A DNA stretch of 64,000 nt, from contig NZ_BCQA01000001.1 in assembly GCF_001748145.1 (NCBI RefSeq), positions 4,118,501 to 4,182,500 of the forward strand, in the 5' to 3' direction. Position numbers and translations under genes: made by a program. This document shows, one piece after another, positions 41,060-49,804 of this stretch. This DNA is from Bosea sp. BIWAKO-01 (lineage in GTDB: Bacteria > Pseudomonadota > Alphaproteobacteria > Rhizobiales > Beijerinckiaceae). The notes under the pieces are model-generated. The model had not been told where the DNA came from, searched no databases, and worked only from the letters and a program-made list of their open reading frames with translations. The first letter of the stretch is position 1; each line of letters opens with the position of its first letter.

Positions 41060-41671
41060 TCAGCCGCGCAGTCCACGCCGAAACACCAGGCTCAGATTGT
41101 TCGCCGGCATCTCGGTTACGTCCGGCTCACCAAACCCTGCCTGTTTGGCCAGTGCAACGACATCTTCGAGTTCGCGCAAGCCCCATTCCGCGTTGCGGGC
41201 GCGCAGGCTTTCATCGAAAGCGAGGTTGCTCGGCTCGAGGGCGCGACCAGGCCGGCGATAGGGCCCGTAGAGATAGAGCGGAGCGCCTTCCGGCAGCAGC
41301 TTGCCGGCCTGCGTCATCAGCCCCCGCGTCGCGGCCAAGGGCGAGATATGGATCATGTTGATGCAGATGATGGCATCGGCGGAGCGGACAGGCCATTCGG
41401 CCGCTGCGGCATCGAGCTGAACGGGTGGACGAATATTGGCGAGCCCGCTTTCCCTGATCCAGGCCGCAGTACTGATGAGCGCATCCTGATCAGGGTCCGA
41501 GGGCTGGAAGGTCAGTGTCGGCAGGGCGGCGGCGAAATGGCTGACATGCTCGCCCGAGCCGCTGGCGATCTCCAGGACCAGACCGGTCGCTGGAAGGATT
41601 TTGCGCAGGATATCGAGGATCGGCTCACGATTGCGCAGTGTCGCGGGGGCGAAGAGGCGTGGATCAGTCAT
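41060..41671 (-). CDS. DUF938 SAM-dependent methyltransferase
   Basis: 203 residues. RLFAPATLRNREPILDILRKILP and LVLEIASGSGEHVSHFA, the SAM motif I, are characteristic of the DUF938 family. ICINMIHISPLAATRGLM and LYGPYRRPGRALEPSN follow. The substrate is unknown. It ends 26 nt past the tRNA on the opposite strand. Confidence 0.87.
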   Translation of the reverse strand: MTDPRLFAPATLRNREPILDILRKILPATGLVLEIASGSGEHVSHFAAALPTLTFQPSDPDQDALISTAAWIRESGLANIRPPVQLDAAAAEWPVRSADAIICINMIHISPLAATRGLMTQAGKLLPEGAPLYLYGPYRRPGRALEPSNLAFDESLRARNAEWGLRELEDVVALAKQAGFGEPDVTEMPANNLSLVFRRGLRG

Positions 41672-41894
41672 GGCTCGCGGCGTGCTCCGGAAGTATCGAC
41701 ACTGTCATCGAAGGCTAGGTAGAACATTCATCTCACCTGCCCCGTTACAGTTAAGGCACGGAGCTTCTTCGCGCCCGCCAAAATTTCGCTATCACAAACT
41801 TCAAGCTTACCCATCGCCAAGTCGTCGCGATGCGCTATAAGGAGCGCGAAAGCAGGTCGATATTGAGTGCGGCCCTGCATGCTGCGGGCGGGTT

Positions 41895-43172
41895 TTGTTA
41901 ACCGAGATCCTGATTGTCGTCGCGTTGACCGTCATTAACGGTCTTCTCGCCATGTCTGAACTCGCAGTGGTCTCCTCCCGTCCGGCGCGGCTCAAAGTTC
42001 TCAGCGATCAAGGCAGCAAGGGGGCCGCGACGGCGATACGCCTCGCCGAGCATCCCGGCCGGTTCCTGTCGACGGTGCAGATCGGCATCACGCTGGTCGG
42101 CGTCCTGTCCGGTGCTTTCTCCGGCGCGACCCTGGGTGCGCGTCTGTCGCAATGGTTGATGGAGCAAGGGTTCTCCAACGCTGTCTCCGATGGGCTTGGC
42201 GTCGGAACGGTCGTGGTCGCCATTACCTATCTCTCGCTGATCATTGGCGAATTGGTCCCGAAGCAGGTCGCGCTGCGTGATCCCGAGCGGGTGGCGGCCC
42301 GCGTTGCGCCGATGATGTCGTTCCTGTCGCGCATCGGCGCGCCACTGGTCTTCCTGCTCGATGTCTCCGGCAAGGCCGTGCTGGCGCTGCTCGGGCAGAA
42401 GGGCGAGTCGGAAGAAAGGGTGACCGAGGAAGAGGTTCGCACCATCATTGCCGAGGCCGAAACGGCCGGCGTGCTGGAGCGCGACGAGCGCGAGATGATC
42501 TCGGGCGTGATGCGCCTTGCCGATCGCTCGGCCCGCGCGCTGATGACGCCGCGCCGCGAGGTCGAGGTCATCGATCTTTCCGATACGGCCGAGGAGATTC
42601 GCGCGCAGGTTCGTGCCTCCAAACGCTCCCGGCTCCCGGTTCAGGATGGCGAGTCGGACGCGATCGTCGGCGTTATCGTGGTCAAGGATATGGTCGACTT
42701 CCTGTCCGCCGGCAGCACCGAGGATCTTCGCGCCCTGGTGCAGGAAGCACCGGTGGTGATGGACACCGCCAATGCCCTGCATGTGTTGCGGGAGATCAAG
42801 TCCTCGCGCGTCCACATGGCGCTGGTCTTTGACGAATACGGCCATTTCGAAGGCATCATTACTCCTGGCGACGTGCTGGAGGCGATCACTGGCGTCTTCC
42901 AGGAGGAAGATGCGGACGAGCCGCCGATCGTCACGCGCGCCGACGGCTCCTATCTCGTTGCAGGCTGGATGCAGGTGGACGAGTTCTCGCACGAACTCGG
43001 CATCCACATTCCGCGCGATGCCGATTTCCAGACGGTTGCCGGCTTCATCCTGGCCGAACTCAACCATCTGCCCAATGTCGGAGAGTTCTTCGAGAAGGGC
43101 CATTGGCGCTTCGAGGTGGTCGATCTCGACGGACGCCGCATCGACAAGATACTGGTGAGCCGGCTGGATTGA
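41895..43172 (+). CDS. CorC/CNNM-type (DUF21-CBS-CorC) membrane protein
   Basis: 425 residues. An N-terminal DUF21 membrane domain (about four segments; [20 protein letters not shown]) is followed by a paired CBS module ([34 protein letters not shown]) and a CorC/HlyC domain ([15 protein letters not shown]). The family is annotated as hemolysin-like but is better seen as magnesium/cobalt efflux. The start appears to be TTG at 41895, inside TTGTTAACC; no in-frame ATG lies upstream of the conserved N-terminus. Confidence 0.88.
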   Translation: MLTEILIVVALTVINGLLAMSELAVVSSRPARLKVLSDQGSKGAATAIRLAEHPGRFLSTVQIGITLVGVLSGAFSGATLGARLSQWLMEQGFSNAVSDGLGVGTVVVAITYLSLIIGELVPKQVALRDPERVAARVAPMMSFLSRIGAPLVFLLDVSGKAVLALLGQKGESEERVTEEEVRTIIAEAETAGVLERDEREMISGVMRLADRSARALMTPRREVEVIDLSDTAEEIRAQVRASKRSRLPVQDGESDAIVGVIVVKDMVDFLSAGSTEDLRALVQEAPVVMDTANALHVLREIKSSRVHMALVFDEYGHFEGIITPGDVLEAITGVFQEEDADEPPIVTRADGSYLVAGWMQVDEFSHELGIHIPRDADFQTVAGFILAELNHLPNVGEFFEKGHWRFEVVDLDGRRIDKILVSRLD

Positions 43173-43197
43173 GTACTCCCTCCGCCCTTGCACCGGC

Positions 43198-43815
43198 AGG
43201 CCCGGTGCAAGGCGCAGCGTCTGGACCCAGACCGGCAGTTGCTTCAGCGCCCTGGCAGTTGTCATGTCCGGCGGGGCCTATGCTGTGCTGGTCTATGTGG
43301 CGCAGGCCGCGGTCGAGACCTATGGCTGGCTCGCGGCCGGCGATATGGGCGATGGGCTCGGCCTTGCCGAGACGACACCTGGCCCGTTGATCCTTGTGCT
43401 GCAATTCTCCGGCTTTCTCGCCGGCTTCCGCGCCCCAGGCAGCCTTCCGCCGATCCTGGCCGGGGGCATGGGCGCGCTACTGACGCTCTGGGTGACATTT
43501 GCGCCCTGTTTCCTCTGGATTTTCCTGGGCGCGCCTTACGTCGAGGCGCTGCGCGGCAACAGGGGGCTCTCGGCGGCGTCGAGCGCGATCACGGCCGCCG
43601 TGGTCGGCGTGATCGCGAACCTCGCGCTCTGGTTCGGGCTGCACGTCCTGTTCCGCGAAATCCGGCGTGTGGAGCTGCTTGGCCTCGCACCCGACCTGCC
43701 GGTCCTGACTTCGCTCGACTGGCGCGGAGCCGTGCTCGCGCTCGCCGCGATGATCGCAATGCTGCGCTTCAAGGTCGCGATGATCCCGACGCTTGCCGCC
43801 TGCGCGCCTCCTGCT
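43198..43815 (+). pseudogene. Truncated chromate transporter (C-terminal CHR half only)
   Basis: In the frame of the ATG at 43264 the sequence [21 protein letters not shown], then [24 protein letters not shown] and [22 protein letters not shown], is the second half of a ChrA chromate exporter. Full ChrA proteins have about 400 residues and two such halves. The first half is absent because the intact CorC gene ends at 43172. Past about 43808 the family similarity stops although the frame stays open to 44244 across an opposite-strand gene. A single-domain CHR protein is an alternative reading, but such proteins usually come in pairs. Confidence 0.65.
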
Positions 43816-43943
43816 GTCGAGGCTATCTGCCTGAGAGCCCAGAGCATCGCGCCGAAGAGTGGAAGCCACCTTTCGGAGACATTCGATGCTGCGCAAAGAG
43901 ATCGTTCGCCACTTTGCGTCCGGTCGGACGCATGGCGAGCGGG

Positions 43944-44261
43944 TCAGCGCCGCGGCTGCTCGCCAGGCTCGATGATGCGGTACTCGGCATCGATAACCTC
44001 GACGCGCGCAGTACCGGGACGGACCGGAGCGAAGGGATCGCGCTGGTCGAATCCAGCAGCCTTCAGCTTGCTCTTCAGGCGCCAGGCCGCGATCGCGCCG
44101 GCAGCAAGCACGACGGGAATCAGGATCAGGGCGAGGCTCGCTGCGAGGAGGAACAGCGTCACGCCAAGAACGAGGCTTGCTGCCATGGTCAGCCAGGAGG
44201 CCCAGCGCGGCATGCGAGTCCTCTGGCCGGCGAGCTGCTCGTAGAGATTGACGCGGATCAT
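43944..44261 (-). CDS. Small membrane protein of unknown function
   Basis: 105 residues from the ATG at 44261 ([18 protein letters not shown]). Two adjacent hydrophobic segments (about residues 20-65) are followed by a polar tail ending [15 protein letters not shown]. The family is not recognised. It precedes no obvious partner; the chromate-transporter remnant converges on it. Confidence 0.65.
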   Translation of the reverse strand: MIRVNLYEQLAGQRTRMPRWASWLTMAASLVLGVTLFLLAASLALILIPVVLAAGAIAAWRLKSKLKAAGFDQRDPFAPVRPGTARVEVIDAEYRIIEPGEQPRR

Positions 44262-44324
44262 GTGGTCTCCATCCGATGGGTCCACATTAGAGATAGGAAG
44301 TGAATGCGGCGAAGGCGAGATGCC

Positions 44325-45512
44325 CTAGGCTTGCAATCGCCAATCGTAGAGCCAGTCGAGACGATGGCGCATGCCCTCGGGCCCAAGGCGGCGCATTGCG
44401 AAGTTGCGCGCGATAGTCCAGGGCCAGTCCAAATGATAGGCCCGGCCGTTGCTACGGCTCGTGGCCTGGACGCGCCGGGCACGGTCCTGCCGGGCAGTCG
44501 CATAGGCCGCGAGCGCTGCCGGGAGCGCTGCGGCGCCGCCCTGCTGGAGATGAACCGTCAGTTCCTGCGTCAGGACGCCGGCGTCCTCGATTGCCAGCGC
44601 GGCACCTTGCGCCATGAAAGGCAGGACCGGATGGGCGGCATCGCCGAGCAGGGCGATCCGCCCCTGTGCCATCGCTGCGGGCTGCCGGTCGAAGAGAGAC
44701 CAGACCAGCCAGTGGGGTGCCGCTGTCGCAAGCCTGTGCAGCACGGGCTCGGCCTTGGTGAGATGAGCGGCAAGTTGCCCGGGCTCACCGTCGCGGGACC
44801 AGCCCTCGCGCGCCTCCTTCGCTTCGCGAATGACGACGAGATTGGTCTCGCGACCACCGGAGACAGGGTAATGCACGGCATGGCGGCCAGGGCCGAGATG
44901 CAGGGTCACGACGCCGGACGCGGCGCGGCCGCCGGCGTTGGGTACCAGGGTCCGCCAGGCCTCATAGCCGGTGAAGACCGGCGGAGCGGTATCGCCGATG
45001 AGTTCGCGGCTACGCGACCAGAGCCCGTCGGCGCCAACCAGTGCCAGTGCCGAAATGGTTTCCATCTGACCGGCTTCGGTCGCGAGCGTCGCGGTGATGC
45101 CGTCCGCGTTCTGGGAGATGTCGCGCAGGCCGCGGCCGACGATGAGGCGGATGCCGGGCAGGGAACGGGCGGCGTCGAGCAGAAGAGTGTGAAGGTCGGT
45201 TCGGCGTATGGTGCGGAAGGGGGGGGCGGCGCCGGCGGTGGTCATCGGCATTTCAGTCAGCGGAGAACCGTCCTGCCAGCGTCGCACAACGAGGCGTTCG
45301 GCAACCACAGAGGCGCGCTTGACAGCCAGGCCGAGATCGAGAGCTTCGAGAACATGCCCGGCATTTGGCGAAAGCTGGATGCCCGCACCAGTTTCCCCGA
45401 AGCCAGTGCGCTTTTCCGCGACCGTCACGGAGAAGCCGCGCCGCGCCAGTGCAATGGCGGCTGTAAGCCCGCCGATGCCGGAGCCGGCGATCAGGATATG
45501 GGGAGCGGACAC
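44325..45512 (-). CDS. FAD-dependent aromatic-ring monooxygenase-like protein
   Basis: About 395 residues from the GTG at 45512, or TTG at 45527. The N-terminal FAD-binding GSGIGGLTAAIALARRGFSV, the mid DG-type motif LVGADGLWSRSR and the C-terminal RIALLGDAAHPVLPFMAQGA are the three fingerprints of class A flavoprotein hydroxylases such as salicylate or 3-hydroxybenzoate hydroxylase. Substrate unknown. It is followed on the same strand by nothing related; the next upstream gene is the zf-CHCC protein. Confidence 0.88.
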   Translation of the reverse strand: MSAPHILIAGSGIGGLTAAIALARRGFSVTVAEKRTGFGETGAGIQLSPNAGHVLEALDLGLAVKRASVVAERLVVRRWQDGSPLTEMPMTTAGAAPPFRTIRRTDLHTLLLDAARSLPGIRLIVGRGLRDISQNADGITATLATEAGQMETISALALVGADGLWSRSRELIGDTAPPVFTGYEAWRTLVPNAGGRAASGVVTLHLGPGRHAVHYPVSGGRETNLVVIREAKEAREGWSRDGEPGQLAAHLTKAEPVLHRLATAAPHWLVWSLFDRQPAAMAQGRIALLGDAAHPVLPFMAQGAALAIEDAGVLTQELTVHLQQGGAAALPAALAAYATARQDRARRVQATSRSNGRAYHLDWPWTIARNFAMRRLGPEGMRHRLDWLYDWRLQA

Positions 45513-45597
45513 GGCTGTCTTCGGCAATTGGATGCGCCAGAAACCGGAACGACCGGTCGCGATCGGAAGCGGCGGGCGCCTTGAACGCCGGCGCCCG

Positions 45598-45849
45598 TCA
45601 CGCGGCCTTGGCTGCCTCGTGATGGGCGCATTCCGGCGGTGTGCAGGCGCCTGCCGATAGCGAGGGCTCGTATTTGAACAAGGTCGAGCAATAGGGGCAG
45701 ATGATCTCGCCGTCTGAGCCCATGTCGAGGAAGACATGCGGGTGATCGAAGGGCGGCTTGGCCCCGATGCACATGAATTCCTTCGCGCCGACATGAATGA
45801 CGGCAACGCCGGGCTGGTTATGGAAATGCGGGATGCCCGTATCGGCCAT
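45598..45849 (-). CDS. zf-CHCC zinc-finger protein (complex I NDUFS6-like)
   Basis: 83 residues. FMCIGAKPPFDHPHVFLDMG and EIICPYCSTLFKY supply the Cys-His-Cys-Cys zinc ligands of the zf-CHCC domain. Homologues resemble the mitochondrial complex I accessory subunit NDUFS6. Length and spacing are normal. Confidence 0.88.
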   Translation of the reverse strand: MADTGIPHFHNQPGVAVIHVGAKEFMCIGAKPPFDHPHVFLDMGSDGEIICPYCSTLFKYEPSLSAGACTPPECAHHEAAKAA

Positions 45850-45922
45850 GGATCATGCTCTTGCGTTGATTTGCCCCACCTCTAACCCGTCACGCCGGCC
45901 CGCGCCAGTGTGCGCAAGCGCC

Positions 45923-46900
45923 TCAGGGCGCCCGGAAGCAAGCACCAGCGATGGACCCGGTGCGCGCGCTTTCCTCGCGGGTGAGCGTGTTCGACAGGAC
46001 TTTCCGCCAGAGTCCGTCGCGCTTGAGGCCATCGATCGCGCAGTTGCAGGCCTTTTCGCACACTTGCAGCGAGGTTTCGGCGCTGACACAGCTGCGCAGG
46101 CAGGAGATCAGAAACGGGCGAGCTTCCTGCTCGGGGCCGACGGCCAGCCGCATCACGATGAGCAGCACTCCGATGAAGATCGGCTGGTGCAGCAGATAGA
46201 CGCTCAGGCTGTGCCGCCCGCCCCAGGCAATGACGCGGGCGGGGAGCGAACGCGCCTGCCAGTGACTCCAGCTTCCCTGTCTGACGAGCGCCACCTTCCC
46301 GAGAAACATGCCTGCCAGCACGCATCCGAACCAGGGTACGATCGGTACGAAATCGGCGGTTACCCCGGAGAGATGGGCGAAACCGAGCCAGAGCAGCCAG
46401 GGCTGATCGAGCATTTGCGGCGGAGGAAGCAGTGGCAGTGCGAATAACAGGGCGCTGAACAAGAGCAGGACAGCGGCCGGCAGTCGCAGGAAGGGCAGGG
46501 CGAGCACGCTGGAGAGCGCGATATTGTGGAGGATGCCGAAGTAGATGAAGCTCTCCGGCATGGCGAACCAGGTCGCGATCGTGACCAGCGCTGCGGCGCC
46601 CGCGACCATGGCCAGCCGGCGGAAATAGGCGGGCAGGTTCACGCCCCTGCGCGTCGCCAGCACCAAGCTGAAGCCGACGATGGTCAGGAAGGACCCTGCG
46701 ATCAGGCGGGCGAACGCGCTCCAGCCGGGATGGGCGGGGACATTGGTTGCAATTAGGTCAAAATGGGAAAGATCATAGGCGAAGTGGTAGACGAACATCG
46801 CCAGCAGAGCGAGGCCGCGGGCAAGATCGACAAGGTCGATCCGGCGGCTTGGAAGCGACGATGTCGGGGCCGTCTCGGCGTGGCTCATATCAGCCTTCAT
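45923..46900 (-). CDS. DUF1624 family membrane acyltransferase-like protein with Cys-rich tail
   Basis: About 325 residues with some eight membrane segments. RIDLVDLARGLALLAMFVYHFAYDL is the DUF1624/heparan-alpha-glucosaminide acetyltransferase-like opening, and WGGRHSLSVYLLHQPIFIG the closing one. After the last segment comes a cytosolic or periplasmic tail of about 60 residues with five Cys (CLRSCVSAETSLQVCEKAC, CACFRAP-like GACFRAP), which is not part of the family core. Starts at 46900 or 46888; a TTG at 46906 is also possible. Confidence 0.82.
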   Translation of the reverse strand: MKADMSHAETAPTSSLPSRRIDLVDLARGLALLAMFVYHFAYDLSHFDLIATNVPAHPGWSAFARLIAGSFLTIVGFSLVLATRRGVNLPAYFRRLAMVAGAAALVTIATWFAMPESFIYFGILHNIALSSVLALPFLRLPAAVLLLFSALLFALPLLPPPQMLDQPWLLWLGFAHLSGVTADFVPIVPWFGCVLAGMFLGKVALVRQGSWSHWQARSLPARVIAWGGRHSLSVYLLHQPIFIGVLLIVMRLAVGPEQEARPFLISCLRSCVSAETSLQVCEKACNCAIDGLKRDGLWRKVLSNTLTREESARTGSIAGACFRAP

Positions 46901-46983
46901 AGGCAAGCGGCGGAAACACAGCTACACAAAGTCGCTCCTGCATGGCAGGTGAAGCAGACCCCCCGCAGCTTCCGCGACGTGCC

Positions 46984-47751
46984 ATGCAGAAATTCTCCTC
47001 GGACGGCGTCAATCTCGCCTTCATCGACCTCGCCCCGACCAATGACGCGCCGCGCGGCGAGAGCATCATCCTGGTCCATGGCTTTGCCTCCAGCCACATG
47101 GTCAACTGGGTCAATACGCAATGGACGAAGACATTGACCCATGCGGGTTACCGGGTCGTTGCGCTCGACAATCGCGGCCACGGCCAGAGCGACAAACCGC
47201 ATGAGCCGGAGGCCTATTCGTCGCACATCATGGCGGAGGATGTACGCCGCCTGATGGACCACCTCGAAATCGCGCGGGCGGATGTGATGGGGTATTCGAT
47301 GGGCGCGCGTATCTCGGCCCATCTCGCACTTGCCCATCCGCAGCGCCTGCGTTCGCTGCTGCTCGGCGGACTCGGCATCCATCTTGTCGAGGGCGTCGGC
47401 CTGCCGCTCGGCATTGCAGATGCGATGGAGGCTCCTTCCCTCGATGTCCTGAGCGACCCGATGCAGCGGATGTTTCGTGCCTTTGCGGACGCCAACAAGA
47501 GCGATCTCAAGGCGCTCGCAGCCTGCATTCGCGGGTCGCGGCAGACGCTCACGCCAGACGAGGTCGGCCGTATCGCGATGCCGACTCTGGTCAGCGTCGG
47601 AACCAAGGACGATGTCGCGGGCTCCGGGCAGGAGCTCGCTGCTCTCATTCCGAATGCGGAGGCTTTCGCGATCGAGGGGCGTGATCACAACCTCGCAGTC
47701 GGCGACAAGACCCATAAGCAGGCGGTGCTCGATTTCCTGAGATGGCTCTGA
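46984..47751 (+). CDS. Alpha/beta hydrolase
   Basis: 255 residues from the ATG at 46984. ILVHGFASSHMVNW forms the oxyanion region. The nucleophile elbow is GYSMGAR, the acid is in SVGTKDDVAGSG and the His in EGRDHNLAVGD. Catalytic triad complete; substrate unknown. A longer in-frame start at 46942 exists. It is divergent from the DUF1624 gene. Confidence 0.86.
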   Translation: MQKFSSDGVNLAFIDLAPTNDAPRGESIILVHGFASSHMVNWVNTQWTKTLTHAGYRVVALDNRGHGQSDKPHEPEAYSSHIMAEDVRRLMDHLEIARADVMGYSMGARISAHLALAHPQRLRSLLLGGLGIHLVEGVGLPLGIADAMEAPSLDVLSDPMQRMFRAFADANKSDLKALAACIRGSRQTLTPDEVGRIAMPTLVSVGTKDDVAGSGQELAALIPNAEAFAIEGRDHNLAVGDKTHKQAVLDFLRWL

Positions 47752-47935
47752 GCCGACGATTTCATCGCCCCGCGATGACATGCCGGCGGATGCAGTGCTT
47801 TGGGGCAGATATCCCAGGTTTGATGCCGGCTTCTCTGCGGTCCAGGCAGGGCAAGGCCGCGTTCTTGTTTGGCATTGCAGCATGCCGCCGTGCTAGAGTG
47901 CCGTTCTGAAACACACCGCATTCCGGAGAACGATC

Positions 47936-48784
47936 ATGCCGTCAGGGCGCTCCGTCGTAGAATCGCGCCACCCGGTCACCGGACTCGACAGGGTCGATCC
48001 GGTTTGGACCCGGCTGCGGCGCGAGGCCGAACAGGCGCTCGGCATCGAGCCAGCGCTGGGCGGCCTGATTCTGGCCTCGATTCTCAACCAGCCGAGTTTC
48101 GAGGCAGTGGTCGGCCATCGCGTGGCGGCGCGGCTCGCGCATCCCGCGCTTGGGGCGGATCTGATCGAGCAGGCCTTTGCCGAGGCCATCGCTGCCGACC
48201 CCGAGATCGCGCAAGGCATGCGCGCCGATGTTCTCGCGGTGCTCGACCGCGACCCGGCCTGCAAGCGGCTGATCGAGCCCGTGCTGTTCTTCAAAGGCTT
48301 CCACGCGCTGCAGGGCCACCGGCTAGCGCATTGGCTGCTCAACCAGGGGCGCCGCGATTTCGCGCTTTATCTGCAGAGCCGTTCCTCCGAAGTATTCCAG
48401 ACCGACATCAATCCAGCGGCGCGGATCGGCAAGGGCATTTTCCTCGACCATGCGACGGGGCTCGTGGTCGGCGAGACGACTGTGATCGAGGATGATGTCT
48501 CGATGTTGCAGGACGTGACGCTGGGGGGCACCGGCAAGGAGAGCGGCGACCGCCATCCGAAGATCCGCAAGGGTGTCCTGATCGGCGCCGGCGCCAAGAT
48601 CCTCGGCAATATCGAAGTCGGCAAATGCGCTCGTGTCGCAGCCGGTTCAGTCGTGCTGACTGCGGTGCCGCGCAACACCACCGTTGCCGGCGTACCCGCA
48701 AAGGTGGTCGGGGAAGCTGGCTGTGCCGAGCCGTCGCGCTCCATGGACCAGATTCTCGCCGGCGACTGCGGCGCTCACATCTGA
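47936..48784 (+). CDS. cysE: Serine O-acetyltransferase
   Basis: 282 residues. The N-terminal helical domain (PSFEAVVGHRVAARLAHPAL) is followed by the left-handed beta-helix with DINPAARIGKGIFLDHATG, VVGETTVIEDDVSMLQDVTLGG and KILGNIEVGKCARVAAGSVV. The C-terminus ends GDCGAHI, with the terminal Ile that docks into cysteine synthase. It makes O-acetylserine, the precursor of cysteine. It converges on the LysR gene with a 10-nt overlap. Confidence 0.94.
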   Translation: MPSGRSVVESRHPVTGLDRVDPVWTRLRREAEQALGIEPALGGLILASILNQPSFEAVVGHRVAARLAHPALGADLIEQAFAEAIAADPEIAQGMRADVLAVLDRDPACKRLIEPVLFFKGFHALQGHRLAHWLLNQGRRDFALYLQSRSSEVFQTDINPAARIGKGIFLDHATGLVVGETTVIEDDVSMLQDVTLGGTGKESGDRHPKIRKGVLIGAGAKILGNIEVGKCARVAAGSVVLTAVPRNTTVAGVPAKVVGEAGCAEPSRSMDQILAGDCGAHI

Positions 48785-49677
48785 GCCCCACCCCGTCCTG
48801 ACACCCGCAGCCAGTCTGCGACCTCCTGGCGGCGGGGGTGGCCTTGTGCCGGCAACAGCAGGGTCATCCGGTCCGGCGTCGTCAACGCAGGTCCAAGCGG
48901 CGCGACCAGCCGACCATCGGCAAGGTAGGGCTGGAGCAGGCTGAGCCGGCCCATCAGCACGCCAGCACCTGACAGTGCAGCATCGAGCGCGACGCTGTAG
49001 AGCGAGAATGACGGGCCACGCGCCGGGTCGACGATCTCGCCGGCATCGGTCGAGGCCAGCCAGCGTGCCCAGTCGCTGCGCCAGACCGCGTCGTGCAGCA
49101 AGGTCTCATGGGCAAGGCCGGCAACGGTCTGGAGCCGGGATGCCAGGGCGGGAGAGCAGACCGGTGTGATCGCATCTGGGTCGAACGCGAGCGCCGATGG
49201 CGCGGCCTTGCCGTCCGCCAGATAGAAGATGGCGATGTCGCAAAGCTCGTGCCTTGTGTTCGGTGGTTGCTCCATGGCCGAGACCGAGACCTGCAATCCG
49301 GGGAACGCTTGCTGAAGCCCGGCAAGACGCGGTGAGAGCCATAGCTGGGCGATGCAGGGCAGGGCGGCGACGGTGAGGGTGCGGCTCTCATGTCCGCCGC
49401 CCAGTTCCTGCATCGACGATGCCAGCAGATCGAAGCCACGGCTGAGGTGCGGCAGCGCCGCACGGGCAGCCGGTGTCAAGGCGACACCTTGTGGCAACCG
49501 CCGGAAGAGCTGGGCCCCGAGCGCTGCCTCCAGCTGTCTGATCTGCTGCGTCACCGCGCCAGCCGTCACTCCGAGTTCCTCTGCTGCCTTGGCAAAGCTC
49601 TCGCAGCGGGCGGCGGCCTCGAAGGCGCGGAGCGCATTGAGTGGAGGCAGGCGGGGGCGTGGTGGCGTCACGGGCAT
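48775..49677 (-). CDS. LysR family transcriptional regulator (GcvA-like)
   Basis: 300 residues from the ATG at 49677. The N-terminal HTH reads LNALRAFEAAARCESFAKAAEELGVTAGAVTQQI then LFRRLPQGVALT (positions 49650 leftward). The effector domain follows a GcvA-like pattern (AFPGLQVSVSA, DIAIFYLADG). It is divergent from the SHMT-like gene at 49805 and probably controls it. The last 10 nt overlap cysE on the other strand. Confidence 0.9.
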   Translation of the reverse strand: MPVTPPRPRLPPLNALRAFEAAARCESFAKAAEELGVTAGAVTQQIRQLEAALGAQLFRRLPQGVALTPAARAALPHLSRGFDLLASSMQELGGGHESRTLTVAALPCIAQLWLSPRLAGLQQAFPGLQVSVSAMEQPPNTRHELCDIAIFYLADGKAAPSALAFDPDAITPVCSPALASRLQTVAGLAHETLLHDAVWRSDWARWLASTDAGEIVDPARGPSFSLYSVALDAALSGAGVLMGRLSLLQPYLADGRLVAPLGPALTTPDRMTLLLPAQGHPRRQEVADWLRVSGRGGAQM

Positions 49678-49804
49678 GGCGACCTGTCGGAGCCTTAGAT
49701 TTTCTCTGTCTCGCGGCGACGATAACTCGTTTGCGCCAGCCGCGGCAAACGGCTCCAATCATGATGTTCCGCGCGTTGCGGTTCGACCGGATGGAGAAAC
49801 GGAC

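Noticed and set aside
43886..43975. 30-residue frame after the chromate-transporter remnant
   Set aside because: Too short, no homology, and overlaps an opposite-strand gene.
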